The notes: generated by a model from the sequence alone, not told the origin. A DNA stretch of 22,472 nucleotides from CAYFXE01 sp964347035 (GCA_964347035.1 CAYFXE010000044.1:1-22472), one strand, 5' to 3'; shown: positions 14,553 through 22,032, numbered from the stretch's first letter. Numbers and translations are program-made.

Positions 14553-14927
14553 CTAAAAAACGAGACCTCCTTTTCTCATCGCCTCAGCCAAGGCCTTGAC
14601 GCGGCCATGATAAGGGGAAATCCCGCGATCAAAGACAATGGTCTTGATTTTTTTCTGCTTCAATCTCTTGGCCATCGTCTCTCCCAAAAGCTTTGAGGCC
14701 CCGATGTTCTTGTATTTTCTATTCTTTTCTTTAAACTCCTTCTCCAGCGTCGAGGCTGAAGCAAGGATTTTCCCATTTTCATCATCCACAGCCTGAGTGT
14801 AGATATACCGGTTGCTTTTGAATATAAAGACTCTGGGAGTTTCAGCATTTCCTTCAATCTTCTTCCTGATTCTTTTTCTGATCCGCTGTTTAGCGATTTT
14901 CTTCAATATCACTTTATTCTTATACAT
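14553..14927 (-). CDS. rplR: 50S ribosomal protein L18
   Basis: The 124-residue protein binds 5S rRNA together with L5 and anchors it in the central protuberance. The basic N-terminal arm (KKIAKQRIRKRIRKKI), the RVFIFKSNRYIYTQAVDDENGKILASAST core and the C-terminal FDRGISPYHGRVKALAEAMRKGGL segment are all typical. I choose ATG 14927 (MYKNKV) over the TTG at 14933, because it has the better codon and fits an 8-bp overlap with the rplF stop at 14920. Confidence 0.96.
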   Translation of the reverse strand: MYKNKVILKKIAKQRIRKRIRKKIEGNAETPRVFIFKSNRYIYTQAVDDENGKILASASTLEKEFKEKNRKYKNIGASKLLGETMAKRLKQKKIKTIVFDRGISPYHGRVKALAEAMRKGGLVF

Positions 14928-15431
14928 CGGCAACCACCCCCGCTTTTCTCTCCTTCTTTACCAATCGCTCACCCACATAACGTATCCCCTTAAGTTTGTA
15001 GGGATCAGGCTTACGGAAGCGTCTAATCTCCTCGGCGACTTGACCCACCCGCTGCTTGTCGATGCCCTGAACGGTGATGAGAGTCGGCTTTTCGCANNNN
15101 NNNNNNACACTACAATCCCACCAAGGACCCGATTGTCCTGGCCCTCAAGGAGGACCGCATCCAGTACTGGATCAGTCAAGGCGCTCAGCCTTCCGACACC
15201 GTGAATAGCTTTATAAGCCAGGGTGCGATTTAAGCCATGAAAGGACCGATTCTGCTTCGAATCACCTTTTCTCGTCAAGACCAATTGGTTATTCTCCAGC
15301 TTCGCTTCTACCCCTGGCAGCAGAGGAGACGTCAACATCCCTTTCGGTCCTTCGACATCGATCTTTCCTGGCAGGATATTCACCTTTACTCCCTCAGGCA
15401 GGTCGATAGGATTCTTTCCGACTCTAGACAT
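14920..15431 (-). CDS. rplF: 50S ribosomal protein L6, interrupted by an assembly gap and misjoin
   Basis: The N-terminal part, MSRVGKNPIDLPEGVKV to FHGLNRTL (residues 1-71, down to base 15219), is normal L6. Beyond that the minus-strand reading no longer resembles L6, because 15108-15233 is a piece of rpsP on the other strand. After the N run (15097-15106) L6 resumes in a different frame at EKPTLITVQGIDKQ and continues through RRFRKPDPYKLKGIRYVGERL to a TAA at 14922-14920. About 60 residues of the middle of L6 are missing. L6 is a 50S protein near the factor-binding site and is essential, so this is an assembly error and not a real pseudogene. rplR overlaps its end by 8 bp. Confidence 0.9.
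15097..15106. other. Assembly gap (10 N) inside rplF
   Basis: Ten N mark a scaffold join. From the L6 family length, roughly 180 bp of true sequence is absent between the two L6 parts, so the 10 N do not reflect the real gap size. Confidence 0.95.
15108..15233 (+). CDS. rpsP: C-terminal fragment of 30S ribosomal protein S16 (misplaced)
   Basis: The plus strand reads 41 codons from the gap edge to a TAA at 15231-15233. The translation begins HYNPTKDP, contains ALKEDRIQYWISQGAQPSDTV and ends SQGAI. This matches the second half of S16 (compare YNP..., then W-x-x-x-GA-x-PSDTV-x-x-x-x-x-x-QGI in Bacillus S16). S16 belongs to a different operon, with rimM, trmD and rplS, and has no place inside rplF. 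The fragment touches the N run on its 5' side and fuses to the rplF N-terminal part on its 3' side. It is best explained as a chimeric contig end. The codons are intact, so the organism's own rpsP is the likely source. Confidence 0.9.
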   Translation, partial: HYNPTKDPIVLALKEDRIQYWISQGAQPSDTVNSFISQGAI

Positions 15432-15457
15432 TTCGTTCTTTCCTCATATGTTTAAAA

Positions 15458-15856
15458 TCACCAAATGTAACACAAGACCTCTCCACCAATTCCCTTCTCC
15501 TCGCACGTCTTTCCTGTGGAAATTCCTTCCGAGGTGGAGATGATGGCTATCCCGATTCCATTTAAAACCCGGGGAATAGAATCTTTTTGGCAGTAAATAC
15601 GACAGCCTGGTTTACTGATTCTCCTAAGCCCTGTTATGATATTCTCCTTATTTTCTTTGTATTTAAGAGATATGTTTAAAATGCCCTGTTTGTTATCATC
15701 TATGACCTTAAAGTTCCGGATATAGCCCTCCTCCTTTAAGATCTTGGCGATCTCCACTTTTATCCAGGAAGAGGGAATGCTCACTTCTTTCTTCCGGACT
15801 TGGATTGCATTCCGTATTCTCGTCAGCATATCGGCAATCGGGTCGGTTAAGCTCAT
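15458..15856 (-). CDS. rpsH: 30S ribosomal protein S8
   Basis: The 132-residue protein binds 16S rRNA helix 21 and in E. coli also represses the spc operon. MSLTDPIADMLTRIRNA at the N-terminus and STSEGISTGKTCEEKGIGGEVLCYIW at the C-terminus (split here only by family variation) are diagnostic. The start is ATG 15856 with an AAAGGA site upstream; the frame stays open to 15907, but that extension would overlap rpsN and has no family match. Spacer to rpsN is 16 bp. Confidence 0.97.
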   Translation of the reverse strand: MSLTDPIADMLTRIRNAIQVRKKEVSIPSSWIKVEIAKILKEEGYIRNFKVIDDNKQGILNISLKYKENKENIITGLRRISKPGCRIYCQKDSIPRVLNGIGIAIISTSEGISTGKTCEEKGIGGEVLCYIW

Positions 15857-15872
15857 CTTCTTGTCCTTTCCT

Positions 15873-16058
15873 TTACCATGAGGCCTTGACGATTCCAGGG
15901 ATTTCACCTTTCAGGGCTAATTCTCGAAAACACAACCGGCACATATCGAATTTCCGATAATACCCCCGGGAACGACCACAGATTCTACAGCGACTCTTCC
16001 TCCTCACAGAATACTTTGAGTCTCTTAAATATTTTGCTACACAAGATTTCCTAGCCAC
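15873..16058 (-). CDS. rpsN: 30S ribosomal protein S14 type Z (zinc-binding)
   Basis: The 61-residue protein is the short zinc form of S14, with C24-x2-C27 and C40-x2-C43 and the ending GEIPGIVKASW. It sits in the 30S head. I choose the GTG at 16058, giving (M)ARKSCVAKY, the standard N-terminus and length; GGAAGGA lies 4 bp upstream. The frame extends to 16085, but this would overlap the rplE stop by 14 bp and lacks family support. It is 13 bp after rplE. Confidence 0.96.
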   Translation of the reverse strand: MARKSCVAKYLRDSKYSVRRKSRCRICGRSRGYYRKFDMCRLCFRELALKGEIPGIVKASW

Positions 16059-16071
16059 TTTATCCTTCCTT

Positions 16072-16614
16072 TTAAACCTCACCAAAAGGCATCCCGAGTT
16101 TTTTCAACAACGCATAGGCCTCTTCATCTTTCTCAGATGAGGTAACTATGGTGATATTCATTCCTCTTGTTCTTTCCACCTTAGTGTAATCAATCTCAGG
16201 AAAAACAATTTGATCTTTTATCCCGAGAGTGTAATTTCCATGGCCGTCGAAGCTTCGGGCGGGCACGCCCCGAAAATCCCTGACTCGGGGGAGGACGACA
16301 TTGACCAAGCGATCAAAGAATTCATACATCCTCTTCCCACGCATAGTTACATAGCAGGCGATGGCTTGACCCTGCCGAAGCTTAAAGGAAGAAATAGATT
16401 TCTTGGCTCTTCCCACAGCGGGCAATTGGCCAGTGATGAGGCTTAATTCTGTTTTGGCCGTGTCCAAGAGTTTAATATTCTGGAGGGCATCGCCGACACC
16501 CATGTTGACGACGATTTTTTCCAGTTTGGGTACAGCCATTTTATTCTCTAAGGAAAGATCCCTTTGAAGATCGGGAATGATCTCTTTATGGTATTTTTCA
16601 AGCAGACGACTCAT
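16072..16614 (-). CDS. rplE: 50S ribosomal protein L5
   Basis: The 180-residue protein binds 5S rRNA and contacts the P-site tRNA and S13. It shows KLEKIVVNMGVGDA, the LITGQLPAVGRAKKSISSFKLRQG stretch and NYTLGIKDQIVFPEIDY, all typical for bacterial L5, and ends in KLGMPFGEV near the usual length. It is 10 bp after rplX and 13 bp before rpsN. Confidence 0.98.
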   Translation of the reverse strand: MSRLLEKYHKEIIPDLQRDLSLENKMAVPKLEKIVVNMGVGDALQNIKLLDTAKTELSLITGQLPAVGRAKKSISSFKLRQGQAIACYVTMRGKRMYEFFDRLVNVVLPRVRDFRGVPARSFDGHGNYTLGIKDQIVFPEIDYTKVERTRGMNITIVTSSEKDEEAYALLKKLGMPFGEV

Positions 16615-16624
16615 TTTTTATTCC

Positions 16625-16960
16625 TTACTTTGCTTTCTCTAAGCTGGCTTCGCATTTGGCACAAACTCTGATCTTGCTTCCATCCTCAAGCCTCTTATTT
16701 CTAATCTTGACACCTTGTCCACAGTCTGAGCAATAGAGCATCAAATTGGAGATATGAATCGGAGCTTCTTTCTCCATGATTCCACCTTGAATATTCCGGC
16801 TTTGATCGCGCCGGATGAACTCTTTGATAAAATTGATCTTTTCCACAACTACTCTTTTCTTTTCTGGAATCACCTTCAGGACTTTTCCCGTCTTTCCCTT
16901 GTCCTTGCCGGCCCTGACGATAACAACATCATTTTTTCTTAACGGCATTTTGTCCATCAT
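16625..16960 (-). CDS. rplX: 50S ribosomal protein L24 with C-terminal zinc ribbon
   Basis: The protein is an assembly initiator of the 50S subunit. The KOW motif is visible in RKNDVVIVRAGKDKGKTGKVLKV, and MEKEAPIHISNLMLY is the conserved middle. The C-terminal part carries C77-x2-C80 and C100-x2-C103, a four-cysteine ribbon that E. coli L24 lacks. The start is ambiguous: ATG 16960 overlaps the rplN stop by 4 bp, ATG 16957 by 1 bp with better spacing to GGAGG, and a third Met starts MPLRKND. Product length is 107-111 residues depending on the choice. Confidence 0.95.
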   Translation of the reverse strand: MMDKMPLRKNDVVIVRAGKDKGKTGKVLKVIPEKKRVVVEKINFIKEFIRRDQSRNIQGGIMEKEAPIHISNLMLYCSDCGQGVKIRNKRLEDGSKIRVCAKCEASLEKAK

Positions 16961-17325
16961 AGAACCTCCGGGGCCAAAGATACGATCTTCATAAATTTCC
17001 TCTCCCTCAGCTCTCTTCCCACTGGACCAAAGACACGGGTTCCAACTGGCTCTCCAGTCCGGTCGATGATCACAGCCGCGTTATCGTCAAAGCGAATATA
17101 AGAACCATCACGGCGGCGAACCTCTTTTTTTGTGCGAACGATGACCGCCCGGATAACCTTGCCCTTGGGAATTTTACTTTCGGGTTCGGCTTCTTTGACT
17201 GTGGCTGAAATGACATCACCTATAGAGGCTGTCTTGCCTACTCCGCCTCCTAAGGGAGTGATGCACAGAATCCGCTTCGCACCGGAATTATCCGCCACTT
17301 TGAGCATGGTCTCTGTCTGGATCAT
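16957..17325 (-). CDS. rplN: 50S ribosomal protein L14
   Basis: This 122-residue protein of the 50S interface forms bridge B8 with the 30S subunit and binds L19. MIQTETMLKVADNSGAKRILCI, the YIRFDDNAAVIID segment and GTRVFGPVGRELRERKFMKIVSLAPEVL are near-invariant features, and 122 residues is the family length. It overlaps rpsQ upstream by 4 bp (ATGA) and rplX downstream. Confidence 0.98.
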   Translation of the reverse strand: MIQTETMLKVADNSGAKRILCITPLGGGVGKTASIGDVISATVKEAEPESKIPKGKVIRAVIVRTKKEVRRRDGSYIRFDDNAAVIIDRTGEPVGTRVFGPVGRELRERKFMKIVSLAPEVL

Positions 17326-17618
17326 TCGGCTTTTTCCTCGTTCTCCTTTTTAGTTTCTCGGCGGCTCAGTTCCACGATCTCGAGAACCCGCCATCTCTTT
17401 CGTTTACTCAAGGGCCTCGTTTCGATGATGCGTACGATGTCTCCCACCTTACATTTCTCGTACTCATCATGAACTAAAAATCTCTTTTTCTTCTTTATAA
17501 ATTTTCGGTAGAGGGGATGTCGCACCGGCCGTTCCACCAGGACAGTGACTGTTTTTTTCATTTTGTCCCCGACGACCAGCCCGACTTTGATTGTCTTTCT
17601 TACCTGGACTTCTTTCAT
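17322..17618 (-). CDS. rpsQ: 30S ribosomal protein S17
   Basis: The 98-residue OB-fold protein binds 16S rRNA early in 30S assembly. GLVVGDKMKKTVTVLVER, HPLYRKFIKKKKRFLVHDE and CKVGDIVRIIETRPLSKRKRWRV match the family. About 12 charged residues (Lys/Glu) extend past the usual C-terminus. It starts 3 bp after rpmC and overlaps rplN by 4 bp. Confidence 0.97.
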   Translation of the reverse strand: MKEVQVRKTIKVGLVVGDKMKKTVTVLVERPVRHPLYRKFIKKKKRFLVHDEYEKCKVGDIVRIIETRPLSKRKRWRVLEIVELSRRETKKENEEKAE

Positions 17619-17621
17619 CGG

Positions 17622-17819
17622 TTAATCCATTCCTTCGCTTTTTGCATTCAAGACAGACTTGATTCGAGCGATGTCCTTTTTTATGTTTTTGAGTTTCATC
17701 GCGTTCTCCAGCTGTCCGAGGGCATGCTGGAATTTCAATTTGAAAAGTTGATCCTTCAACTCTTCCTCCTTACTCCGTAACTCCTCCTCGGTGAGTTCTT
17801 TCAATTCTCTAGCTTTCAT
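17622..17819 (-). CDS. rpmC: 50S ribosomal protein L29
   Basis: This is a 65-residue antiparallel helical hairpin near the polypeptide exit tunnel, part of the docking site for SRP and trigger factor. MKARELKELTEEEL, LKFQHALGQLENAMKLKNIKKDIARIKSVL are standard. The start overlaps the rplP stop by 4 bp. rplP-rpmC-rpsQ order is canonical. Confidence 0.97.
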   Translation of the reverse strand: MKARELKELTEEELRSKEEELKDQLFKLKFQHALGQLENAMKLKNIKKDIARIKSVLNAKSEGMD

Positions 17820-18238
17820 TGCAGTTCCCTACTCTCTCGAGATATAAACCTGGACTTTATCGGGAGTTTATGAGCAGCTAAGCGCATAGCTTCTCGGGCC
17901 ACACTTTCTGAAACACCCTCCATTTCATAGATTATCCTTCCGGGCTTGATGACATCCACCCAAAATTCTGGATCTCCCTTACCTTTTCCCATCCTGACTT
18001 CGGTGGGCTTCTTACTGATAGGTTTCCATGGGAAGACGCGAATCCAAAGCTTTCCCTTCCTCTTGGCATGACGGGTGATAGCGATTCGGCCCGCTTCGAT
18101 CTCACGGGCTGTCAACCAGCACGGCTCTAATGCCTGAAGGCCATACTCTCCAAAAGTGAGGGCGGAGCCACGAAAGGCCTTTCCTCTCATCCGTCCGCGT
18201 TGACTTTTTCTGTATTTGACCTTCTTCGGCATGAGCAT
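17816..18238 (-). CDS. rplP: 50S ribosomal protein L16
   Basis: The 140-residue protein sits near the A site and central protuberance and is needed for late 50S maturation. It begins MLMPKKVKYRKSQRGRMRG, with GSALTFGEYGLQAL, RRIxITRHAKRKGKLWIRVFP-like and KGKGDPEFWVDVIKPGRI segments. I use ATG 18238, which has GAGGAG 8 bp upstream and lies 2 bp after the rpsC stop; ATG 18232 (MPKKVKYRK) is the alternative. An in-frame extension to 18412 would lie inside rpsC and has no L16 similarity. Confidence 0.96.
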   Translation of the reverse strand: MLMPKKVKYRKSQRGRMRGKAFRGSALTFGEYGLQALEPCWLTAREIEAGRIAITRHAKRKGKLWIRVFPWKPISKKPTEVRMGKGKGDPEFWVDVIKPGRIIYEMEGVSESVAREAMRLAAHKLPIKSRFISRESRELQ

Positions 18239-18240
18239 GT

Positions 18241-18909
18241 CTAAATCTCCTCTATCTCGGTCATCTGAGAGGTCATCTTCGGTTTCTCCGCGTCCCCTTT
18301 GTAGATCCAGACTTTTATCCCGATCTGGCCATAGGTGGTGAAGGCTTCTGTGAATCCATAGTCGATATCGGCCCTCAATGTCTGGAGGGGCAGTTGCCCC
18401 TTGAGGTACCATTCGGATCTGGCAATCTCAACTCCACCCAATCGACCCGAGCACATGACTTTTATGCCCTTGGCTCCCATCCTCAGCGCGATATCCACGG
18501 ACCTCCGCATGGCTCTTCTGTAAGCGATGCGCTTCTCGAGTTGGACAGCAATGCCTTCCGCTTGCAGCAGGGCATCAATCTCAGGCTTATCGACTTCTCG
18601 TATATCCACGTAGACCTCTTTCTGAGCGATGTCTTGGAGATAGGATTTGAGGCTTTCGATCTCCTTTCCTCCTCTTCCGATGACAATACCAGGCCGAGCC
18701 GTGTGGATGATGACCCGAATTTTTGGACCGACTCTCTCCACATCGACCGAAGTGATTCCAGCATGATAGTATCTCTCCTTGATGACTTTCTTCATCTTGA
18801 GGTCCTCGTGAATCAATCGAGCGTAATTGGCTCCCTTTGAAAACCAGCGGGAACTCCATTGCTTGTTAAAACCGAGTCTAAATCCATGCGGATGAGTCTT
18901 CTGTCCCAC
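18241..18909 (-). CDS. rpsC: 30S ribosomal protein S3
   Basis: The 222-residue protein of the 30S head lines the mRNA entry channel together with S4 and S5. It begins (M)GQKTHPHGFRLGFNKQWSSRW. The KH domain shows HTARPGIVIGRGGKEIESL with its GRGG loop, and the C-terminal domain shows GAKGIKVMCSGRLGGVEIARSEW and DIDYGFTEAFTTYGQIGIKVWI. I choose GTG 18909, preceded by AAGGGGAG at 5-bp spacing and 1 bp after the rplV stop. The frame stays open to an ATG at 18948, inside rplV, with no family support. Confidence 0.96.
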   Translation of the reverse strand: MGQKTHPHGFRLGFNKQWSSRWFSKGANYARLIHEDLKMKKVIKERYYHAGITSVDVERVGPKIRVIIHTARPGIVIGRGGKEIESLKSYLQDIAQKEVYVDIREVDKPEIDALLQAEGIAVQLEKRIAYRRAMRRSVDIALRMGAKGIKVMCSGRLGGVEIARSEWYLKGQLPLQTLRADIDYGFTEAFTTYGQIGIKVWIYKGDAEKPKMTSQMTEIEEI

Positions 18910-18910
18910 T

Positions 18911-19273
18911 TTAACTCCCCTTTCTTTCTTCCAAGGTGATTTGGACATGGCTCGTTTTTTTCAAAATCCGAGCAACTCTTCCCATCGGAGCCGCCCTGAA
19001 TCTTTTCATCTGAGGTCCTTGATCGACAAACACTTTAGAGATATACAGATTATCGACATCAACATTCGGATCCTTCTGTTGAGCATTGGCAATGGCAGAG
19101 CGGAGGACTTTCTCCACGATCAGACTGGACTTTTTCTTGTTTGAAAAGTGAAGAATAGTCAGGGCTTCGCCGACGTATCTTTCTCGTATCAGATCAGCCA
19201 CCAGCCGACATTTCTGAGGTGATATTCTCACGTATTTGGCAACAGCTCGTGAGACGATATTCTCTTCTGCCAT
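18911..19273 (-). CDS. rplV: 50S ribosomal protein L22
   Basis: The 120-residue protein has a long beta-hairpin that lines the nascent-peptide exit tunnel near the macrolide site. VAKYVRISPQKCRLVADLIRE, the SAIANAQQ helix and the hairpin RFRAAPMGRVARILKKTSHVQI are typical. It starts 1 bp after rpsS and ends 1 bp before rpsC. Confidence 0.98.
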   Translation of the reverse strand: MAEENIVSRAVAKYVRISPQKCRLVADLIRERYVGEALTILHFSNKKKSSLIVEKVLRSAIANAQQKDPNVDVDNLYISKVFVDQGPQMKRFRAAPMGRVARILKKTSHVQITLEERKGS

Positions 19274-19274
19274 C

Positions 19275-19565
19275 TTATTTCTTCATCCTTATCGTTCTGG
19301 CGGTTTTAGACGTATGTCCTTTGAAGGTTCTTGTCGGGGAAAACTCTCCCAATTTATGTCCAACCATGTTTTCGGATATAAAGACCGGAATGAACTTTTT
19401 GCCGTTATGAACAGCAATCGTCAGTCCGACCATTTCAGGTATAACTGTCGAGCGCCGAGACCAGGTCTTGATTACCTGACGCTTCGCTTTCTGTGTACTC
19501 AAGCCCTCGATTCTTTTAAGCAGTTTTTCATCTACATACGGACCTTTCTTTAAAGACCTAGACAT
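19275..19565 (-). CDS. rpsS: 30S ribosomal protein S19
   Basis: The 96-residue protein of the 30S head forms a complex with S13. MSRSLKKGPYVDEKLLKRI, TWSRRSTVIPEMVGLTIAVHNGKKF and VGHKLGEFSPTRTFKGH are the standard landmarks. It starts 3 bp after rplB and ends 1 bp before rplV. Confidence 0.98.
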   Translation of the reverse strand: MSRSLKKGPYVDEKLLKRIEGLSTQKAKRQVIKTWSRRSTVIPEMVGLTIAVHNGKKFIPVFISENMVGHKLGEFSPTRTFKGHTSKTARTIRMKK

Positions 19566-19568
19566 CGT

Positions 19569-20396
19569 TTATTTGCTCCTTCTCCGGACGATATATTTTT
19601 GGGTTCTTTTATTCCGTCTCGTCTTGTATCCTTTTGTCGGCTGGCCCGTCGGGGAGACAGGATTGCGGCCGCCCTTGGCTTTTCCTTCGCCACCTCCATG
19701 GGGATGGTCGATCGGGTTCATGGCTGTCCCTCGCACGTGAGGCCTTCGTCCTTTCCATCGATTCCTTCCCGCCTTACCTATGGAAATGTTCTGATGATCC
19801 AGGTTGCTCACCTGACCGACGGTCGCCCGGCAGTCCAAGTGAATCTTCCTGATCTCTGAAGACGGCATCCGAATCTGCGCATAATTTCCTTCCTTGGCCA
19901 GAATCTGGGCCCCAGAACCAGCAGCTTTGGCTAGTTGTCCACCTTTATTCTTCCGGAGTTCAATGTTGTGGATGACTGTGCCCAACGGGATAAATCGAAG
20001 AGGCATGGCGTTACCTGGCAGGATGTCGATCTGTTTATCAGCTGAGATGACCATCTGTCCGACCTTGACGTTTAAAGGAGTGAGGATGTATCTTCTTTCG
20101 CCGTCTCTATATTTAACCAGGGAAATAAACGCCGACCGGTTGGGATCATACTCGATGGTTTCCACAACTCCAGGAACATCGATCTTATTCCGTTTAAAAT
20201 CGATCGTACGATACACTCTCTTATGCCGACCCCCGCGATGGCGGATGGAGATATGACCTCTACTGTTCCTTCCCCCTGATTGAGGAAGAGGCTCGAGAAG
20301 CGGTTTGTGAGGGCGGGATGTGGTCAATTCCTGATAATCAAGACCAGTCCTCTGGCGTAAGCTTGACGTGGTTGGTTTAAACGTCTTTATACCCAT
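19569..20396 (-). CDS. rplB: 50S ribosomal protein L2
   Basis: The 275-residue protein is close to the peptidyl-transferase centre and needed for subunit association. It begins MGIKTFKPTTSSLRQRTG, with GGRNSRGHISIRHRGGRHKR and AGRNRWKGRRPHVRGTAMNP. The conserved DHPHGGGEGKA loop carries the functionally important His at about residue 233. The C-terminus is the usual basic KTRRNKRTQKYIVRRRSK. Spacers of 3 bp separate it from rplW and rpsS. Confidence 0.98.
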   Translation of the reverse strand: MGIKTFKPTTSSLRQRTGLDYQELTTSRPHKPLLEPLPQSGGRNSRGHISIRHRGGRHKRVYRTIDFKRNKIDVPGVVETIEYDPNRSAFISLVKYRDGERRYILTPLNVKVGQMVISADKQIDILPGNAMPLRFIPLGTVIHNIELRKNKGGQLAKAAGSGAQILAKEGNYAQIRMPSSEIRKIHLDCRATVGQVSNLDHQNISIGKAGRNRWKGRRPHVRGTAMNPIDHPHGGGEGKAKGGRNPVSPTGQPTKGYKTRRNKRTQKYIVRRRSK

Positions 20397-20399
20397 TTT

Positions 20400-20693
20400 T
20401 TATACAGCCTCAAAGAATTCTATCATTTTTTCGCCTTCTTTGAGCTTAACGTAGGCTTTTTTCCAGTCTTTTCTGCGGCCTTCCGAACGCCCCACTCTCC
20501 TCATTTTCCCCTTCATCCTCTGAACCCGAACTCTCTCTACTTTAACCTTGAAGAGTTTTTCTGTGGCCTGTTTGATTTCAATCTTATTGGCCTGTGGATG
20601 AACCTCGAAACAGACTTCGCGGTTGGCATCTTTCATCCATGTGCTTTTCTCTGTAATCAATGGCCGGATGATGATTTGATAAGGGTCTTTCAT
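20400..20693 (-). CDS. rplW: 50S ribosomal protein L23
   Basis: The 97-residue protein at the tunnel exit is the main docking site for trigger factor and SRP. YQIIIRPLITEKST at the N-terminus, CFEVHPQANKIEIKQATEKLFKVKVERVR and the RRVGRSEGRRKDWKKAYVKL stretch define it. The start overlaps the rplD stop by 4 bp (ATGA). Confidence 0.97.
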   Translation of the reverse strand: MKDPYQIIIRPLITEKSTWMKDANREVCFEVHPQANKIEIKQATEKLFKVKVERVRVQRMKGKMRRVGRSEGRRKDWKKAYVKLKEGEKMIEFFEAV

Positions 20694-21327
20694 CGCATTA
20701 ACCTCTCAACGAGGGATTCAAACGCGTTTTGAGAAAAAACGAGCCACTCATGATTCAATACATCATAGACAGTCAGCTGGCTGGAATCGACAACTTTCAC
20801 TCTAGGAATGTTGCGGAGTGAAAGAAAAAGATTTTTATTCTGATGACTATCCACGATCAAAGCCGAATCCAGCTTGAGCTTCTCTAAGAAATTTGCTCCT
20901 TCCTTGGTTTTAGGCTCTTTAAAATCCAAGGCCTTGACAACCAGGAGCTGCTTCCCATCCCATTTCAGTTTAATGGCTGACTTGAGAGCATTCCGCTTGA
21001 CCTTTTTCGGTAAGCTATACCCATAAAGTCTCGGTTTCGGACCAAAAGTCACCCCACCTTTCCTCCAGATTGGGGATCGAATGCTCCCCGCTCTGGCTCG
21101 CCCCGTGCCTTTTTGCCGCCAAGGTTTTCGTCCTCCACCCCTGACTTCATTTCTTGTTTTGGTGGAGGCCGTGCCTCGTCTCTGATTGGCCCGGTAATTC
21201 ACCACAGCCTCATAGAGCAGATGATCCTTAACAGGATAGNNNNNNNNNNATAGGAAAAGACATCTTTGGCGACAGTCAGCTCGCTGACTTTCTTGCCGCT
21301 TCTGTCTAGGACTTTGACTTTATTCAT
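20690..21327 (-). CDS. rplD: 50S ribosomal protein L4, reading frame broken by an N run
   Basis: L4 lines the exit tunnel opposite L22 and can control the S10 operon in enterobacteria. The ATG at 21327 opens MNKVKVLDRSGKKVSELTVA, reaching DVFSY at the N run. Beyond it PVKDHLLYEAVVNYRANQRR, GTASTKTRNEVRGGGRKPWRQKGTGRARAGS and the C-terminal domain continue to the stop at 20690. The flanks of the 10 N share ATAG; merging them gives DVFSYPVKDHLLYE in one frame and a 207-residue protein of normal length, so the break is an assembly artefact. rplC ends 3 bp upstream and rplW overlaps by 4 bp. Confidence 0.96.
21240..21249. other. Assembly gap (10 N) inside rplD, probably spurious
   Basis: The left flank ends ...CAGGATAG and the right flank begins ATAGGAAAAG. 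Overlapping the shared ATAG gives CAGGATAGGAAAAG, which restores the L4 frame exactly. No sequence seems to be missing. Confidence 0.85.
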
Positions 21328-21330
21328 GAT

Positions 21331-22032
21331 TTACTCTTTCTTGCTTTCTTGATCCTGTGGCTTTTTTTCTTGCTCTTGTGGCTTTTCCTTGGATATGGGT
21401 GAGGAGAAGTCGGTCTTCTTGATCAGCAGATAGCCTCCCTTGGCTCCAGGGACAGCTCCCTTGACTACAAGAATGTTATTTTCCTTATCGGCCTCAACCA
21501 CTGTCAGGTTTCTCACTGTCACTCTCTCTCGCCCCATTTGACCGGGAAGCTTTTTCCCTTTGACCACCCGAGAGGGAAAAGCAGAGGCTCCAATCGAGCC
21601 GGGAGCTCGATGAAACATCGAGCCATGGCGAGCCTCTGCTCGCCGAAAGCCCCACCGTTTGACGACCCCGGCAAAGCCCTTTCCTTTGCTCGTTCCGACG
21701 ATATGAACCTTTTCTCCTGTCTGGAAAATATCGACAAAGAATTGATCTCCTTCTTTGACTTCTTCTTCGCCGGAAAAACGGAATTCCCTCAGGACTTTTG
21801 TGGGTTGAGCGTTTGACTTCTTGAGATGTCCTAAGAGAGGTTTCGTTGCTTTTTTGATCGGCTTCTCCTCTACTAGCCCCAGTTGAAGGGCGGAGTAGCC
21901 GTCGTTTTCTTGTATTTTCTTCTGGATGACAATACAGGGTCCAGCCTTGATGACGGTGACAGGGATCACATTTCCTCCCTCATCGAAACTCTGGGTCATC
22001 CCGATTTTCTTTCCGATAAGACCTTCGACCAT
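21331..22032 (-). CDS. rplC: 50S ribosomal protein L3
   Basis: The 233-residue protein is an early 50S assembly initiator whose loop reaches the peptidyl-transferase centre. GLIGKKIGMTQSFDEGGNVIPVTVI at the N-terminus, VGTSKGKGFAGVVKRWGF and the GSIGASAFPSRVVKGKKLPGQMG loop are diagnostic. After the conserved end (GGYLLIKK) there is an added tail of roughly 25 residues rich in Lys, Glu and Gln with the near-repeat PQEQEKK/PQDQESKK. It starts 2 bp after rpsJ. Confidence 0.98.
   Translation of the reverse strand: MVEGLIGKKIGMTQSFDEGGNVIPVTVIKAGPCIVIQKKIQENDGYSALQLGLVEEKPIKKATKPLLGHLKKSNAQPTKVLREFRFSGEEEVKEGDQFFVDIFQTGEKVHIVGTSKGKGFAGVVKRWGFRRAEARHGSMFHRAPGSIGASAFPSRVVKGKKLPGQMGRERVTVRNLTVVEADKENNILVVKGAVPGAKGGYLLIKKTDFSSPISKEKPQEQEKKPQDQESKKE

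Noticed and set aside
14920..15431. rplF as a true pseudogene or a biological S16 insertion
   Set aside because: L6 is essential, the break touches an N run, and the S16 piece starts exactly at the gap, so an assembly artefact is far more likely.
18239..18412. N-terminal extension of L16 into rpsC
   Set aside because: It is an accidental open frame within rpsC; L16 homology begins at MPKKVKYRK.
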